Source: Bacillota bacterium
Lineage (GTDB): Bacteria; Vulcanimicrobiota; JAMDEM01
Assembly: GCA_023486985.1 (NCBI GenBank)
Contig: JAMDEM010000133.1
Span: forward strand, 1 to 16,281
Length of the DNA: 16,281 nucleotides
Reading direction: 5' to 3'
In this document: positions 1 through 6,705 of the stretch, one piece after another
Layout of the letters: every line of letters begins with the position of its first letter
How positions within the stretch are numbered: position 1 is the first letter of the stretch
The notes under the pieces: generated by a model
Databases searched by the model: none
The model's input: the letters and a program-made list of their open reading frames with translations, nothing else
Told to the model about the DNA's origin: nothing
Made by a program: the position numbers and the translations under genes

Positions 1-2
1 TT

Positions 3-272
3 TATCACTGGTCGGTGATAAATATGACCGGCTACCCTGAAGCAATACTTGCAAGAGAACTTGAAATTTGTTATGTCAACATTTCATTGATAACCGATTA
101 TGACGTGGGGCTGGAAGGGCAAAAAGGAATAAAGCCGGTTTCCCACAGCGAGGTTATAAAAGTTTTTAATTCAAACAATGAAAAAGTAAAAAAGATGATT
201 ATAAAGATGATAGAAAAAATGCCGGCAAAAAGAACCTGCACCTGCGGCGAGGCACTTAAAACGGCGAGATAA
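3..272 (+). CDS. mtnP: Methylthioadenosine / purine nucleoside phosphorylase, C-terminal part (cut by left edge)
   Basis: The reading frame is open from the first complete codon and ends at TAA 270-272, so the N-terminal two thirds lies outside the window. The visible 89 residues hold the family signature NMTGYPEAILARE (Asn-Met-Thr, then Pro-Glu and Leu-Ala-x-Glu), followed by LITDYDVGLEG; the Asp of TDYD is the residue that contacts the purine base in this family. Members split nucleosides with phosphate: MTAP takes 5'-methylthioadenosine to adenine and methylthioribose-1-phosphate for methionine salvage, while close relatives use guanosine, inosine or methylthioinosine. The end, with TCTCGEAL, contains a Cys-x-Cys near the C-terminus. 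The in-frame GTG at 15 is not the real start, because conserved family sequence begins there and the frame is open upstream. MTAP is my first choice; substrate cannot be settled from this fragment. Confidence 0.8.
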   Translation, partial: YHWSVINMTGYPEAILARELEICYVNISLITDYDVGLEGQKGIKPVSHSEVIKVFNSNNEKVKKMIIKMIEKMPAKRTCTCGEALKTAR

Positions 273-280
273 AATAAACT

Positions 281-328
281 ACCCCGCAGTTTTGATGCGG
301 GGTGTCCTGCCGCAAAACAAGCTTGCTT
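281..328. repeat. Hairpin repeat unit U1 (48-bp exact direct repeat, copy 1)
   Basis: These 48 bases recur exactly at 345-392, 64 bases further on. Inside is a perfect stem CCCCGCA (282-288) / TGCGGGG (296-302) with loop GTTTTGA. The stem is followed by CTGCCGCAAAACAAGCTTGC, the conserved 3' flank of the repeat family. The hairpin sits just 9 bases after the phosphorylase stop codon, so it may also act in 3'-end formation, but no T-run follows the stem directly. Confidence 0.85.
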
Positions 329-392
329 TATTTTGCGATCGAAGACCCCGCAGTTTTGATGCGGGGTGTCCTGCCGCAAAACAAGCTTGCTT
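325..392. repeat. Hairpin repeat unit U2 (copy 2, with inverted flanks)
   Basis: This is the most complete unit of the family. The 5' flank GCTTTATTTTGCG (325-337) is the reverse complement of the 3' flank CGCAAAACAAGC (375-386) apart from one base, and these enclose the same CCCCGCA/TGCGGGG hairpin as in U1 (now at 346-352 and 360-366). The result is a nested cruciform-type structure like REP/BIME elements of other bacteria. It shares its 5' flank bases with the tail of U1, so units are chained head to tail. Confidence 0.8.
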
Positions 393-455
393 ATTTTCGA
401 ATAGCGACAATCCAGGGGAAACCCGTGATGTCGCATGAGAAAACAAGCTTGCTTA
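391..455. repeat. Hairpin repeat unit U3, different core, overlaps the DUF885 stop codon
   Basis: The flanks match the family (TTATTTTCGA at 391-400; GAGAAAACAAGCTTGCTTA at 437-455), but the core is new: GCGACA (404-409) pairs with TGTCGC (429-434) around a longer loop. The last three bases, read on the minus strand, are the TAA stop of the gene ending at 453. Confidence 0.75.
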
Positions 456-2111
456 TAACAGTATCTTTTCCAGCGGTTTCATTTCACCAAGACCAAGCCT
501 GATTCTGGAAAGAGCCGGAGGCACAGAACCATTGTTGAGCAGTTTTTGATGAAAGTCCTTAAGAGAATATTTCTCACCCATTTTTTCCTTGAATTCCCTT
601 CTCAGCTTAAGAATTTCAAGCTTGCCTATAAAATACGACATGGGCTGAGTCGGCGTCCTTGTATATCTTTTCACCTCGGCAACGGCGCTCGGGTGAGCCA
701 TATGCACTTTTTCTTCAAGAAACTTAACCGCTTCGCTAAAGGTCATCCCTCTGGTATGAAGCCCTGCATCTATGATGACTCTTGCCGCTCTCCAGAGCTG
801 AGCATCAAGCTGGCTGAATCCGCCGTATTCGTCCAGAAAGCCCAGGTCTTTCATCATTTCCTCGCAGTAAAAAGCCCAGCCCTCTATGAGGACAGTTGAA
901 AAGGCTCTTTTCAACACATTTGAAGGAAGAGTGGACATGTATACCAGCTGGAGATGGTGTCCCGGATATGCCTCATGAAGCGCCACATATTGAATTTTTG
1001 CCCAGGCGTGCTCCTGAAGGATTCGCCCCTGAGTTTCGGGAGGAAGATTCGGGTCGATGGGCGTTACCCAAAAATGGGCTTTCTGCATTTTATCGAAAGG
1101 GCCGGGAGGCATATAAGCGGCAAATGGAATCTGTGGCCTGTTAAAGACAGGCGTATCAATAATCTCTATTTCTTCTCCGGAAGGTATGTCCACAAGGTCC
1201 TTTTCGACAACAAAATTCTTTGCCTTATTCATATATTCTCTATATGCCTTTAGAAGCTCCCCTGCCGGAGGATATTTTTTCTTGATATCAAGCATGATAT
1301 CAAACCAATTTTTGCTTTTATCAATTTTTGCCGCGCCTTCTTTCAGCGCCTCAACGCTCTGGGCAAAAATTTCCTGTCCTGTTTTCCATAATTGTTCATG
1401 CTCAAAATCAAGAAAATGATCTTCCCTCAGCATCTCGTCAAATATCTCCGGACCGGCGGCAAAATCGCCTTTGGACCTGGGGAGAAGATCTTTTTCCAGA
1501 AATTCACGAAAATCTTTAAACGCATTTATGACTCTTTCAGTCAAACTGATAATATCCTTTTTTAATGACGGCACTTCATCAGCCAGAGGCATAATGGTTG
1601 ATTCAAGAAAATGAACGGCGCCTTCGGCTGTTTCAATGGCTACACCGGTAAAAATTTCAGGAGGATTTTCAAGATTTGCTTTGCCCTGATTTAAAAACTC
1701 GGGCACAAGCTTCAGTCTGTTTATGATGCTCCTGACTCTATCCTCAAGAGGTGCAAATTCTCTTATCAAAAGCATATATAAAGACTGTATTGCAATCTCG
1801 AGATAGAAATTAGGGTCTGTCTTCCATTCTTTTGTTCTGTCAAGAATCCGCAGTGCCCTCCTGATTCCCGTTGTCACAAGAAGATACTCAACGCGGGAGT
1901 CTGTGTCCAGAGCGTTGTAATCAAGAGCCTTGAATCTGGCAATATAATCGTTAAAAATCTTTCTTTGTTTGCTTATGCCCGAAGGGCTGAAATCTTCCAG
2001 GCAATCATCGTAGTCATGTATTCCCAGTATTGTCGTGGTAGTGGGGTAAAGCCTGTCCTCTTCCCTGAAAAACTCCTCAGTCAAAGTCTTAAATTTCTCT
2101 ATCTCGCTCAT
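453..2111 (-). CDS. DUF885 family putative zinc metalloprotease
   Basis: This is a 552-residue protein of the DUF885 family (Pfam PF05960), a typical length for it. It carries HEAYPGHH at residues 379-386 and IEGWAFYCEE with Glu410 about 30 residues later. This HExxxxHH plus downstream Glu layout fits a gluzincin-like zinc site: two His and one Glu bind zinc and Glu380 acts as general base. The reaction is therefore probably peptide or amide hydrolysis, but the substrate is unknown and few members have been studied. No signal peptide or membrane span is seen, so it is probably cytoplasmic. The ATG is chosen because AGGAGG lies 8 bases upstream (minus strand). It is transcribed alone, convergent with the phosphorylase gene. 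Its stop codon falls inside repeat unit U3. Family is sure; enzymatic activity is inference from the motif. Confidence 0.85.
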   Translation of the reverse strand: MSEIEKFKTLTEEFFREEDRLYPTTTTILGIHDYDDCLEDFSPSGISKQRKIFNDYIARFKALDYNALDTDSRVEYLLVTTGIRRALRILDRTKEWKTDPNFYLEIAIQSLYMLLIREFAPLEDRVRSIINRLKLVPEFLNQGKANLENPPEIFTGVAIETAEGAVHFLESTIMPLADEVPSLKKDIISLTERVINAFKDFREFLEKDLLPRSKGDFAAGPEIFDEMLREDHFLDFEHEQLWKTGQEIFAQSVEALKEGAAKIDKSKNWFDIMLDIKKKYPPAGELLKAYREYMNKAKNFVVEKDLVDIPSGEEIEIIDTPVFNRPQIPFAAYMPPGPFDKMQKAHFWVTPIDPNLPPETQGRILQEHAWAKIQYVALHEAYPGHHLQLVYMSTLPSNVLKRAFSTVLIEGWAFYCEEMMKDLGFLDEYGGFSQLDAQLWRAARVIIDAGLHTRGMTFSEAVKFLEEKVHMAHPSAVAEVKRYTRTPTQPMSYFIGKLEILKLRREFKEKMGEKYSLKDFHQKLLNNGSVPPALSRIRLGLGEMKPLEKILL

Positions 2112-2232
2112 AAAAAAAACCTCCTGTCATGACTTTATTGAAGGTATTATCCTTGCATGCTGTAATTTCCTCCTGCGGTGCATTTACCCATAACAGCCCT
2201 TCACACTGTCATGAAAAACTCCGAAGCAATTT

Positions 2233-2343
2233 AAAATCCCCCTGCCCCCTTTTATTTTACGATTGAAAACTCTGCAGCTTTGCTGCGGAGTATCATGCCG
2301 CAAAACAAGCTCTGCTTACTAAAGGGGGAGCAAGGGGGATTTT
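2233..2343. mobile_element. MITE-like element with CCCCC/GGGGG terminal inverted repeats
   Basis: The left end AAAATCCCCCTGCCCCCTTT (2233-2252) is the imperfect reverse complement of the right end at 2321-2343, which has two GGGGG runs separated by AGCAA and ends in GATTTT. The ends differ only by about three extra bases in the right copy. The enclosed body is almost exactly one hairpin repeat unit (U4). It encodes nothing and would need a transposase supplied elsewhere. A further GAGGGGGATTA at 2366-2376 may be a fragment of another end. It lies 40 bases past the cysE stop and could end transcription. The rest of the 2112-2382 gap shows nothing clear. Confidence 0.6.
2251..2320. repeat. Hairpin repeat unit U4, nested in the MITE-like element
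   Basis: The 5' flank TTTATTTTACGA and the 3' flank CCGCAAAACAAGCTCTGCTTA match the unit family. The core hairpin is ACTCTGCAGC (2269-2278) against GCTGCGGAGT (2282-2291), ten pairs with one T:G, loop TTT. The core sequence differs from U1-U3 and U5 while the flanks are kept. Confidence 0.75.
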
Positions 2344-2382
2344 ACCCTTTACTGAAGTGAGATAGAGGGGGATTAATAAATG

Positions 2383-2973
2383 TTACTGATTCCAGCCGCC
2401 GTCAGGCTCTTTACTGCATGTTGCGCATGGATCAAGATATTTTGCGCTTCCGCCCTCCATTATTTTTAATCTTCCTTTGGGACATACAACCGTGGAGCCC
2501 TCCGGTATATCGTCAACAATCAAAGTAAGAGCTCCTATCTTCGAGTTTTTCTTTATAACTACGGGTCCCAGAACTACGGCGCCCACCCCTATAGTAACAT
2601 TGTCTTCGATTGTGGGATGTCTTTTTGCGCCTTTTTTATCACGCCACCAGCCCGTCCCGCCGAGGGTCACGCCGTGATAAAGCATGACATCGTTACCAAC
2701 CTCGGCAGTTTCTCCGATTACAACCCCGGTTGCATGGTCAATAAAAAAGCGTTTCCCGATTTTTGCGCCCGGATGAATTTCTGCGCCGGTCAGGAACCTT
2801 GCAAAATATGAGATAGCACGCGGGATAAGAGGAATATGAAGGCGGTGCAGAAAATGAGCTATCCGGTAAAAAATTATTGCCTGCACACCCGGATAAAAAA
2901 GAACTTCAAGAAAGTTCAGTCCCCCTTTTAAAGCAGGGTCCTTTTCATAAGCGATTTTAAATACGTCAAACAT
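2383..2973 (-). CDS. cysE: Serine O-acetyltransferase
   Basis: The enzyme moves an acetyl group from acetyl-CoA to L-serine, giving O-acetylserine, the substrate of the CysK encoded just upstream. The product is 196 residues, the short form of the family. After an N-terminal helical part come left-handed beta-helix hexapeptides: FIDHATGVVIGETAEVG (with the catalytic Asp79-His80 pair), YHGVTLGGTG and IGVGAVVLGPV. The start is placed at ATG 2973, not at the in-frame TTG at 2988, because GAGGAGAGG, the ribosome binding site, lies inside the longer version. The ATG overlaps the cysK stop by 8 bases (ATGTTTGA), which suggests translational coupling. The tail is odd: it holds CATC and ends in Trp-Asn-Gln, without the terminal Ile that inserts into the CysK active site in the classic cysteine synthase complex. 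Confidence 0.93.
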   Translation of the reverse strand: MFDVFKIAYEKDPALKGGLNFLEVLFYPGVQAIIFYRIAHFLHRLHIPLIPRAISYFARFLTGAEIHPGAKIGKRFFIDHATGVVIGETAEVGNDVMLYHGVTLGGTGWWRDKKGAKRHPTIEDNVTIGVGAVVLGPVVIKKNSKIGALTLIVDDIPEGSTVVCPKGRLKIMEGGSAKYLDPCATCSKEPDGGWNQ

Positions 2974-3892
2974 TTTCCCTCTCCTCAAAGAGCGCGGTGG
3001 AAAGATATCTCTCGCCCGTATCCGGGATCATTACAACAACGCGTTTTCCCTTTCCAAGTCTCTCAGCTACTTTCAGGGCTGCCCATGTATTTGCGCCTGC
3101 AGATATGCCGGCAAGTATTCCCTCTTCCGCGGCAAGCCTCTCCGATGTTTTGAAGGAATCTTCTGAAGTGACTTTGATAATTTCATCAATGAGTTTCACA
3201 TCCAGTATGTCGGGTATAAAGCCCGCTCCTATACCCTGTATCTTGTGAGGACCGGGCTGCCCGCCCGAAAGAACAGGTGAATCGGCCGGCTCCACGGCAA
3301 TAAACTTTGCACCTGGCAATTTTTCCCTCAACACCGCTATCACACCCATTATCGTCCCGCCTGTGCCGACCCCGGCAACAAAGGCATCAAACTCTTTTAC
3401 TTCCCTAAGTAACTCCTGTGCCGTGGTTTCAATATGAGCTTTTACATTTGCCATATTTTTAAACTGCTGGGGAATGAATACATGGGGGTCTTCCCGTGCA
3501 AGCTCCTCTGCTTTTGCAACAGCGCCCTTCATTCCCTTTGCTCCTTCTGTCAGAACAAGCTCTGCTCCAAAGGCTTTAAGAATTTTTCTTCTCTCAAGGC
3601 TCATGGTCTCAGGCATGGTAAGCTTCAGCCTGTACCCTTTGACTGCCGCTACCATTGCAAGCCCTATTCCCGTGTTGCCTGAAGTGGGCTCGACAATTAT
3701 GCTGTTTTTCTTGAGCAAACCTTCCTTTTCTGCTTCCTCCACCATATAATATGCAATCCTGTCTTTTACGGAAGAGCCCGGGTTGAAAAACTCAAGCTTT
3801 GCCACTATCTCTGCACTATCAGGGCCGCTAAGCCTGCCAAGCCTGACATGGGGTGTATTGCCGATTGTTTCAAGGATGTTATTTTTAATCAT
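2966..3892 (-). CDS. cysK: Cysteine synthase A (O-acetylserine sulfhydrylase)
   Basis: This is a PLP enzyme that makes L-cysteine from O-acetylserine and sulfide in the cytoplasm. The 308-residue length is normal. Lys43 in NPGSSVKDRIAYY is the Schiff-base lysine; TSGNTGIGLA is the loop that binds the substrate carboxylate; GVGTGGTIMGV binds the cofactor phosphate; IPDTGERYLST is the conserved C-terminal motif. The ATG has AGGAG 8 bases upstream. It is the first gene of a two-gene operon with cysE, behind the promoter at 3936-3964. Cystathionine beta-synthase has a similar fold, but the length and cysE linkage favour CysK. Confidence 0.95.
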   Translation of the reverse strand: MIKNNILETIGNTPHVRLGRLSGPDSAEIVAKLEFFNPGSSVKDRIAYYMVEEAEKEGLLKKNSIIVEPTSGNTGIGLAMVAAVKGYRLKLTMPETMSLERRKILKAFGAELVLTEGAKGMKGAVAKAEELAREDPHVFIPQQFKNMANVKAHIETTAQELLREVKEFDAFVAGVGTGGTIMGVIAVLREKLPGAKFIAVEPADSPVLSGGQPGPHKIQGIGAGFIPDILDVKLIDEIIKVTSEDSFKTSERLAAEEGILAGISAGANTWAALKVAERLGKGKRVVVMIPDTGERYLSTALFEERENV

Positions 3893-3935
3893 TGTTTTCT
3901 CCTGTGAAAAAGAATGCAGTTATTTTAACGGCTCA

Positions 3936-3964
3936 ATTATAGCAGGAACAACCTGTTGTTTCAA
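3936..3964 (-). promoter_or_regulatory. Sigma70-type promoter of cysK-cysE
   Basis: On the minus strand TTGAAA (3964-3959) and TATAAT (3941-3936) stand exactly 17 bases apart, a near-consensus sigma70 promoter. Transcription would begin near 3929 and leave a leader of about 36 bases before the cysK ATG. No riboswitch fits in so short a leader. Confidence 0.75.
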
Positions 3965-3968
3965 CAAC
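3955..3968. promoter_or_regulatory. Inverted repeat on the cysK -35 box (possible operator)
   Basis: GTTGTT (3955-3960), two bases, AACAAC (3963-3968) form a perfect dyad that covers the whole -35 hexamer of the cysK promoter. A bound regulator would compete with RNA polymerase. A further half GTTGT-like copy (ACAACCTGTTGT, 3949-3960) overlaps it. Which regulator would bind is unknown. Between 3969 and 4050 I see nothing else. Confidence 0.4.
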
Positions 3969-4065
3969 ATCTCGAGAAAAGGTTTGTGTCAAGAATTTGT
4001 AGGAACTCTTCCTCGAGCTTAAATTACTGTTGTAGTGGCAAAGCTTAATTTTTCGCTTCGCTCTC

Positions 4066-4084
4066 GCCGAGCTGCTCGCTCGGC
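4066..4084. repeat. Perfect hairpin GCCGAGC / GCTCGGC
   Basis: GCCGAGC (4066-4072), loop TGCTC, GCTCGGC (4078-4084) form a perfect 7-bp stem. It is the first of a series of palindromes in the gap before argF. There is no T-run after it, so it is not an obvious terminator. Confidence 0.6.
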
Positions 4085-4100
4085 TTCATCCTTGAAATCA

Positions 4101-4160
4101 GGGTTTTGCGGAACCTTCTATGCTCGCCCCTTGCTCGCCAAGAAGTTCCAGCCAAAACCC
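4101..4160. repeat. 60-bp imperfect inverted repeat with related sequence at 9077-9096
   Basis: The left arm GGGTTTTGCGGAACCTTCT (4101-4119) pairs with 4141-4160, whose reverse complement is GGGTTTTGGCTGGAACTTCT; only small bulges interrupt the stem. The loop contains TGCTCGCC twice (4121-4128 region and 4132-4139 region). GCGGAACCTTCTATGCTCGC (4108-4127) matches 18 of 20 bases at 9077-9096, so this is a dispersed element and not a unique site. No coding potential is seen here. Confidence 0.6.
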
Positions 4161-4211
4161 GTGCTCTTGCAGTGCAAGCCCTCCCTAATCGGTCGGGACG
4201 CACCTTGCTTT

Positions 4212-4287
4212 GCTTTTATTTTCGAACTATTATAATCACAGGCTGCACGCCTATGAAATAACGCGAGAAAACAAGCTTTGCTTATTA
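4212..4287. repeat. Hairpin repeat unit U5
   Basis: The 5' flank GCTTTTATTTTCGA (4212-4225) and 3' flank GCGAGAAAACAAGCTTTGCT match the unit family. The core here has a weak stem AGGC (4240-4243) / GCCT (4249-4252). It is followed at once by a perfect hairpin GGAGAGC (4289-4295) / GCTCTCC (4298-4304). Confidence 0.65.
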
Positions 4288-4389
4288 TGGAGAGCAAGCT
4301 CTCCCACTACTGTTATAGCTGTAAAAAGACCTGCAAAGATTTTACACTATCCAAGAAAACAAGAGGAATTGGGGGATGGAAAAAGAAAT

Positions 4390-4411
4390 AAATAAAAAAT
4401 ATTTTTTATTT
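4390..4411. promoter_or_regulatory. 22-bp perfect AT-only palindrome just before the argF ribosome binding site
   Basis: The half site AAATAAAAAAT (4390-4400) is followed directly by its exact reverse complement (4401-4411). It ends two bases before AGGAGG (4414-4419). It could be an operator, for example for an arginine repressor, whose known boxes are also AT-rich palindromes, or an RNA hairpin controlling ribosome access. It does not contain the TGAAT...ATTCA core of classical ARG boxes, so the ArgR link is only a guess. Confidence 0.4.
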
Positions 4412-4426
4412 TCAGGAGGATTAATA

Positions 4427-5362
4427 ATGGCAGTAGATATGAAAGGGAAGAGCCTTCTTTCCATCGCGGACCTTACCCTTGAAGAAATCGAGCAAATTTT
4501 TGCAACAACGGAAATGCTGAAACTTCAGAAAAAGACAGGTCAGCCTCATCCGATATTAGCCGGGAGAACTCTGGGGATGATTTTTGAAAAGCCCTCCACC
4601 CGGACAAGAGTTTCTTTTGAAGCAGGAATGTACCAGTTGGGCGGGTATGCGCTGTATTTATCATCAAATGATCTCCAGCTTGGCAGGGGGGAAACCATTG
4701 CCGACACAACAAGGGTTTTAAGCCGTTATGTTGACGGAATAATGGCAAGAGTATTTTCTCATAATACTGTAGTTGAACTTGCAAAATACGGGAGCGTTCC
4801 TGTAATCAACGGTTTGTCGGACATGGAACATCCCTGCCAGATACTGGGCGATCTCTTCACTGCAATAGAGAAAAAAGGGAAACTTGCAGGCTTAAAGATG
4901 GCTTATATCGGAGACGGAAATAATGTCTGTAATTCACTTCTGCTCGGCTGCGCCAAAGTTGGAATGGATATGGCAGCGGCACATCCCAGAAACTATGACC
5001 CACCCGCTTCAATACTGGATGAGGCTAAGAAAATCGCCAAAAAAACTGGATGCAAAATAAAAGTATCAAGCGATATTTCTTCAGCCCTTGACGGCGCAGA
5101 TATAATTTATACCGATGTCTGGACAAGCATGGGCCAGGATGCCGAGAAAAAGGAGCGCCTCAAAGCTTTCAGTGAATACCAGGTTAACGAAAAAATGCTT
5201 AAGAAAGCAAAAGATGATGTAATCGTAATGCATTGCCTGCCGGCGCACCGGGGCGAAGAAATAACTGACGAGGTGATGGACGGTCCTCACGCGGTTGTAA
5301 TAGACGAAGCCGAAAACAGGATGCATGTTCAGAAAGCAATTCTTGCTCTTCTTATCAGATAG
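4427..5362 (+). CDS. argF: Ornithine carbamoyltransferase
   Basis: The enzyme joins carbamoyl phosphate and L-ornithine to give citrulline in arginine synthesis, in the cytoplasm. The 311-residue product is normal for the family. STRTR (57-61) binds carbamoyl phosphate, HPCQ (135-138) stabilises it, and two motifs mark ornithine as the second substrate: SMGQ (234-237) and HCLPA (269-273, Cys270 being the ornithine-loop cysteine). The start is placed at ATG 4427 because AGGAGG stands 7 bases upstream; the frame stays open to an ATG at 4376, but those 17 codons contain the palindrome and the ribosome binding site and are not family sequence. It is the first gene of a tight cluster: the next gene's ribosome binding site overlaps this stop codon. 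No other arginine genes are in view. Confidence 0.95.
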   Translation: MAVDMKGKSLLSIADLTLEEIEQIFATTEMLKLQKKTGQPHPILAGRTLGMIFEKPSTRTRVSFEAGMYQLGGYALYLSSNDLQLGRGETIADTTRVLSRYVDGIMARVFSHNTVVELAKYGSVPVINGLSDMEHPCQILGDLFTAIEKKGKLAGLKMAYIGDGNNVCNSLLLGCAKVGMDMAAAHPRNYDPPASILDEAKKIAKKTGCKIKVSSDISSALDGADIIYTDVWTSMGQDAEKKERLKAFSEYQVNEKMLKKAKDDVIVMHCLPAHRGEEITDEVMDGPHAVVIDEAENRMHVQKAILALLIR

Positions 5363-5370
5363 GAGGAAAA

Positions 5371-6705
5371 GTGCAGGCTGTAATCCTAGCCGCGGGAAAT
5401 GGAAAAAGACTTGAGCCGTTTACCGTAACAAGACCAAAAGTAATCTTTCCAATCGCAAATAAGCCGCTTCTTGCTCATGTTATTGACGGGCTTGGAAAAG
5501 CCGGAATCAACAATATTATTGTTATAACAGGCAGGGACGATTCAAGAATAAAAAATTATTTTTCGGGTCGTAAAAAACCAAAACTTGAATTTTTAAAAGA
5601 TGCGGAAGCTTGCGGTACGGCTTTCTCTCTTTTAAAAGCAAAAGATAAAATTAAAGAAGATTTTATTCTTATTTACGGCGACATTTATACCGCTTGTGAG
5701 AACTATAAGATTATCATGGAATCCCCTCCCCTTTCTGCCGGGGTCTGCACCCATATTGAACCGTCAAAAGGAATGGGTGCAAAAGTGGAAAAAGGCAAAA
5801 TTACTTCTTTTTCGCTAAAAGCAAGATGGGAAGAGGAAACTTCGGCAACCCATGCAATAGCAGGAATCTTTCATCTGGATAAAAGAGTATTCCCCTGTCT
5901 TGAAAACAATCCCGGATATTTCTCAAGAGTTCCCCCGGGTATGGAAGCCGTGATGGAAACAGAACTTTTGCAGAGCCTCCATGAGATGACAAAAGAATTT
6001 CCAATAAAGGCTGTGCCATTGAAGGAACCGCTTGTGGACATTGATATGCCCTGGCAGATTCTGGATGCTAATAATTCAGCCCTTAATGAAATCGACAATA
6101 GCACAAAAAAATCAAAAATTTCTGCATCAGCGAAAATAAATACTAAATATTATGAAAGGCTTGTTGCAGACGAAGGCAGTATTGTCGAAGAAGGAGTTCG
6201 CCTTACAGGATGTGTTCATATCGGAAAAAACACCGTGATTTATTCGGGCACACATATCTATGGACCCGCAGTTATAGGAGATAATTGCAGGATTGGTCCC
6301 CATGCCTGGATAGCAAATTCTTCTATAGGAAATGAAGTGCATATCGGCCACTGTGCGGAAATTTACGGCGTAATTCTTGATAAAGTTTACTGCATGCACT
6401 ATTCGTATATATCCGGAGTCATCGGAGAGAATACCAATCTTGGAGCAGCAACTGTGTGCGGAACACTCAGGCACGATGACAGGGAGATACTGATGCGTAT
6501 AGGAACCAGGCTTGAATCTACGGGCAAAAGAGGGCTTGGCTGCTTCATAGGGGATTACTGCAGAACAGGCGTAAATACAATGATTATGGCTGGAAGAAAA
6601 ATTGGCCCATTCTCAGCCGCTGGTGCGGGAGTTTTGGTTTCACTGGATATACCCGCCCATAAGCTGGTAACGCTGAATCAGGATTTAAAAACTTATGACT
6701 GGTAA
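5371..6705 (+). CDS. GlmU-like two-domain sugar-1-phosphate nucleotidyltransferase / acyltransferase
   Basis: The 444-residue product has two domains. Residues 1 to about 230 are a nucleotidyltransferase with the signature GNGKRLEPFTVTRPK (9-23), where the loop and Lys23 bind the nucleotide, and with GDIY around Asp104 for the metal. Residues from about 260 form a left-handed beta-helix with many hexapeptides (VHIGKNTVI, AVIGDNCRIGPHAWI, GVIGENTNLGAATV). This is the layout of GlmU and of archaeal-type bifunctional enzymes that acetylate glucosamine-1-phosphate and then attach UDP or dTDP. The likely product is UDP-N-acetylglucosamine or another activated sugar for envelope glycans. It starts at GTG with AGGAGG (5361-5366) overlapping the argF stop, so the two are co-transcribed. 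The family is sure; the exact sugar and nucleotide are not, and it may not be the cell's main GlmU. Confidence 0.8.
   Translation: MQAVILAAGNGKRLEPFTVTRPKVIFPIANKPLLAHVIDGLGKAGINNIIVITGRDDSRIKNYFSGRKKPKLEFLKDAEACGTAFSLLKAKDKIKEDFILIYGDIYTACENYKIIMESPPLSAGVCTHIEPSKGMGAKVEKGKITSFSLKARWEEETSATHAIAGIFHLDKRVFPCLENNPGYFSRVPPGMEAVMETELLQSLHEMTKEFPIKAVPLKEPLVDIDMPWQILDANNSALNEIDNSTKKSKISASAKINTKYYERLVADEGSIVEEGVRLTGCVHIGKNTVIYSGTHIYGPAVIGDNCRIGPHAWIANSSIGNEVHIGHCAEIYGVILDKVYCMHYSYISGVIGENTNLGAATVCGTLRHDDREILMRIGTRLESTGKRGLGCFIGDYCRTGVNTMIMAGRKIGPFSAAGAGVLVSLDIPAHKLVTLNQDLKTYDW

Noticed and set aside
281..392. Two exact 48-bp repeats 64 bases apart as a short CRISPR array
   Set aside because: The spacing between copies is only 16 bases, the copies hold a strong hairpin with shared flanks also found elsewhere in the window, and there is no cas gene.
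98..436. Minus-strand open frame across the phosphorylase 3' end and the repeats
   Set aside because: It is antisense to a conserved gene, has no ribosome binding site that I can see, and half of it is repeat DNA.
2112..2190. Mini-ORF with its own AGGAGG in the DUF885 leader (minus strand, ATG-CAA-GGA-TAA)
   Set aside because: Only three codons, no attenuator structure or matching amino-acid theme.
4035..4235. Open frame in the gap before argF
   Set aside because: It consists of palindromic repeats, has no ribosome binding site and no recognisable protein pattern.
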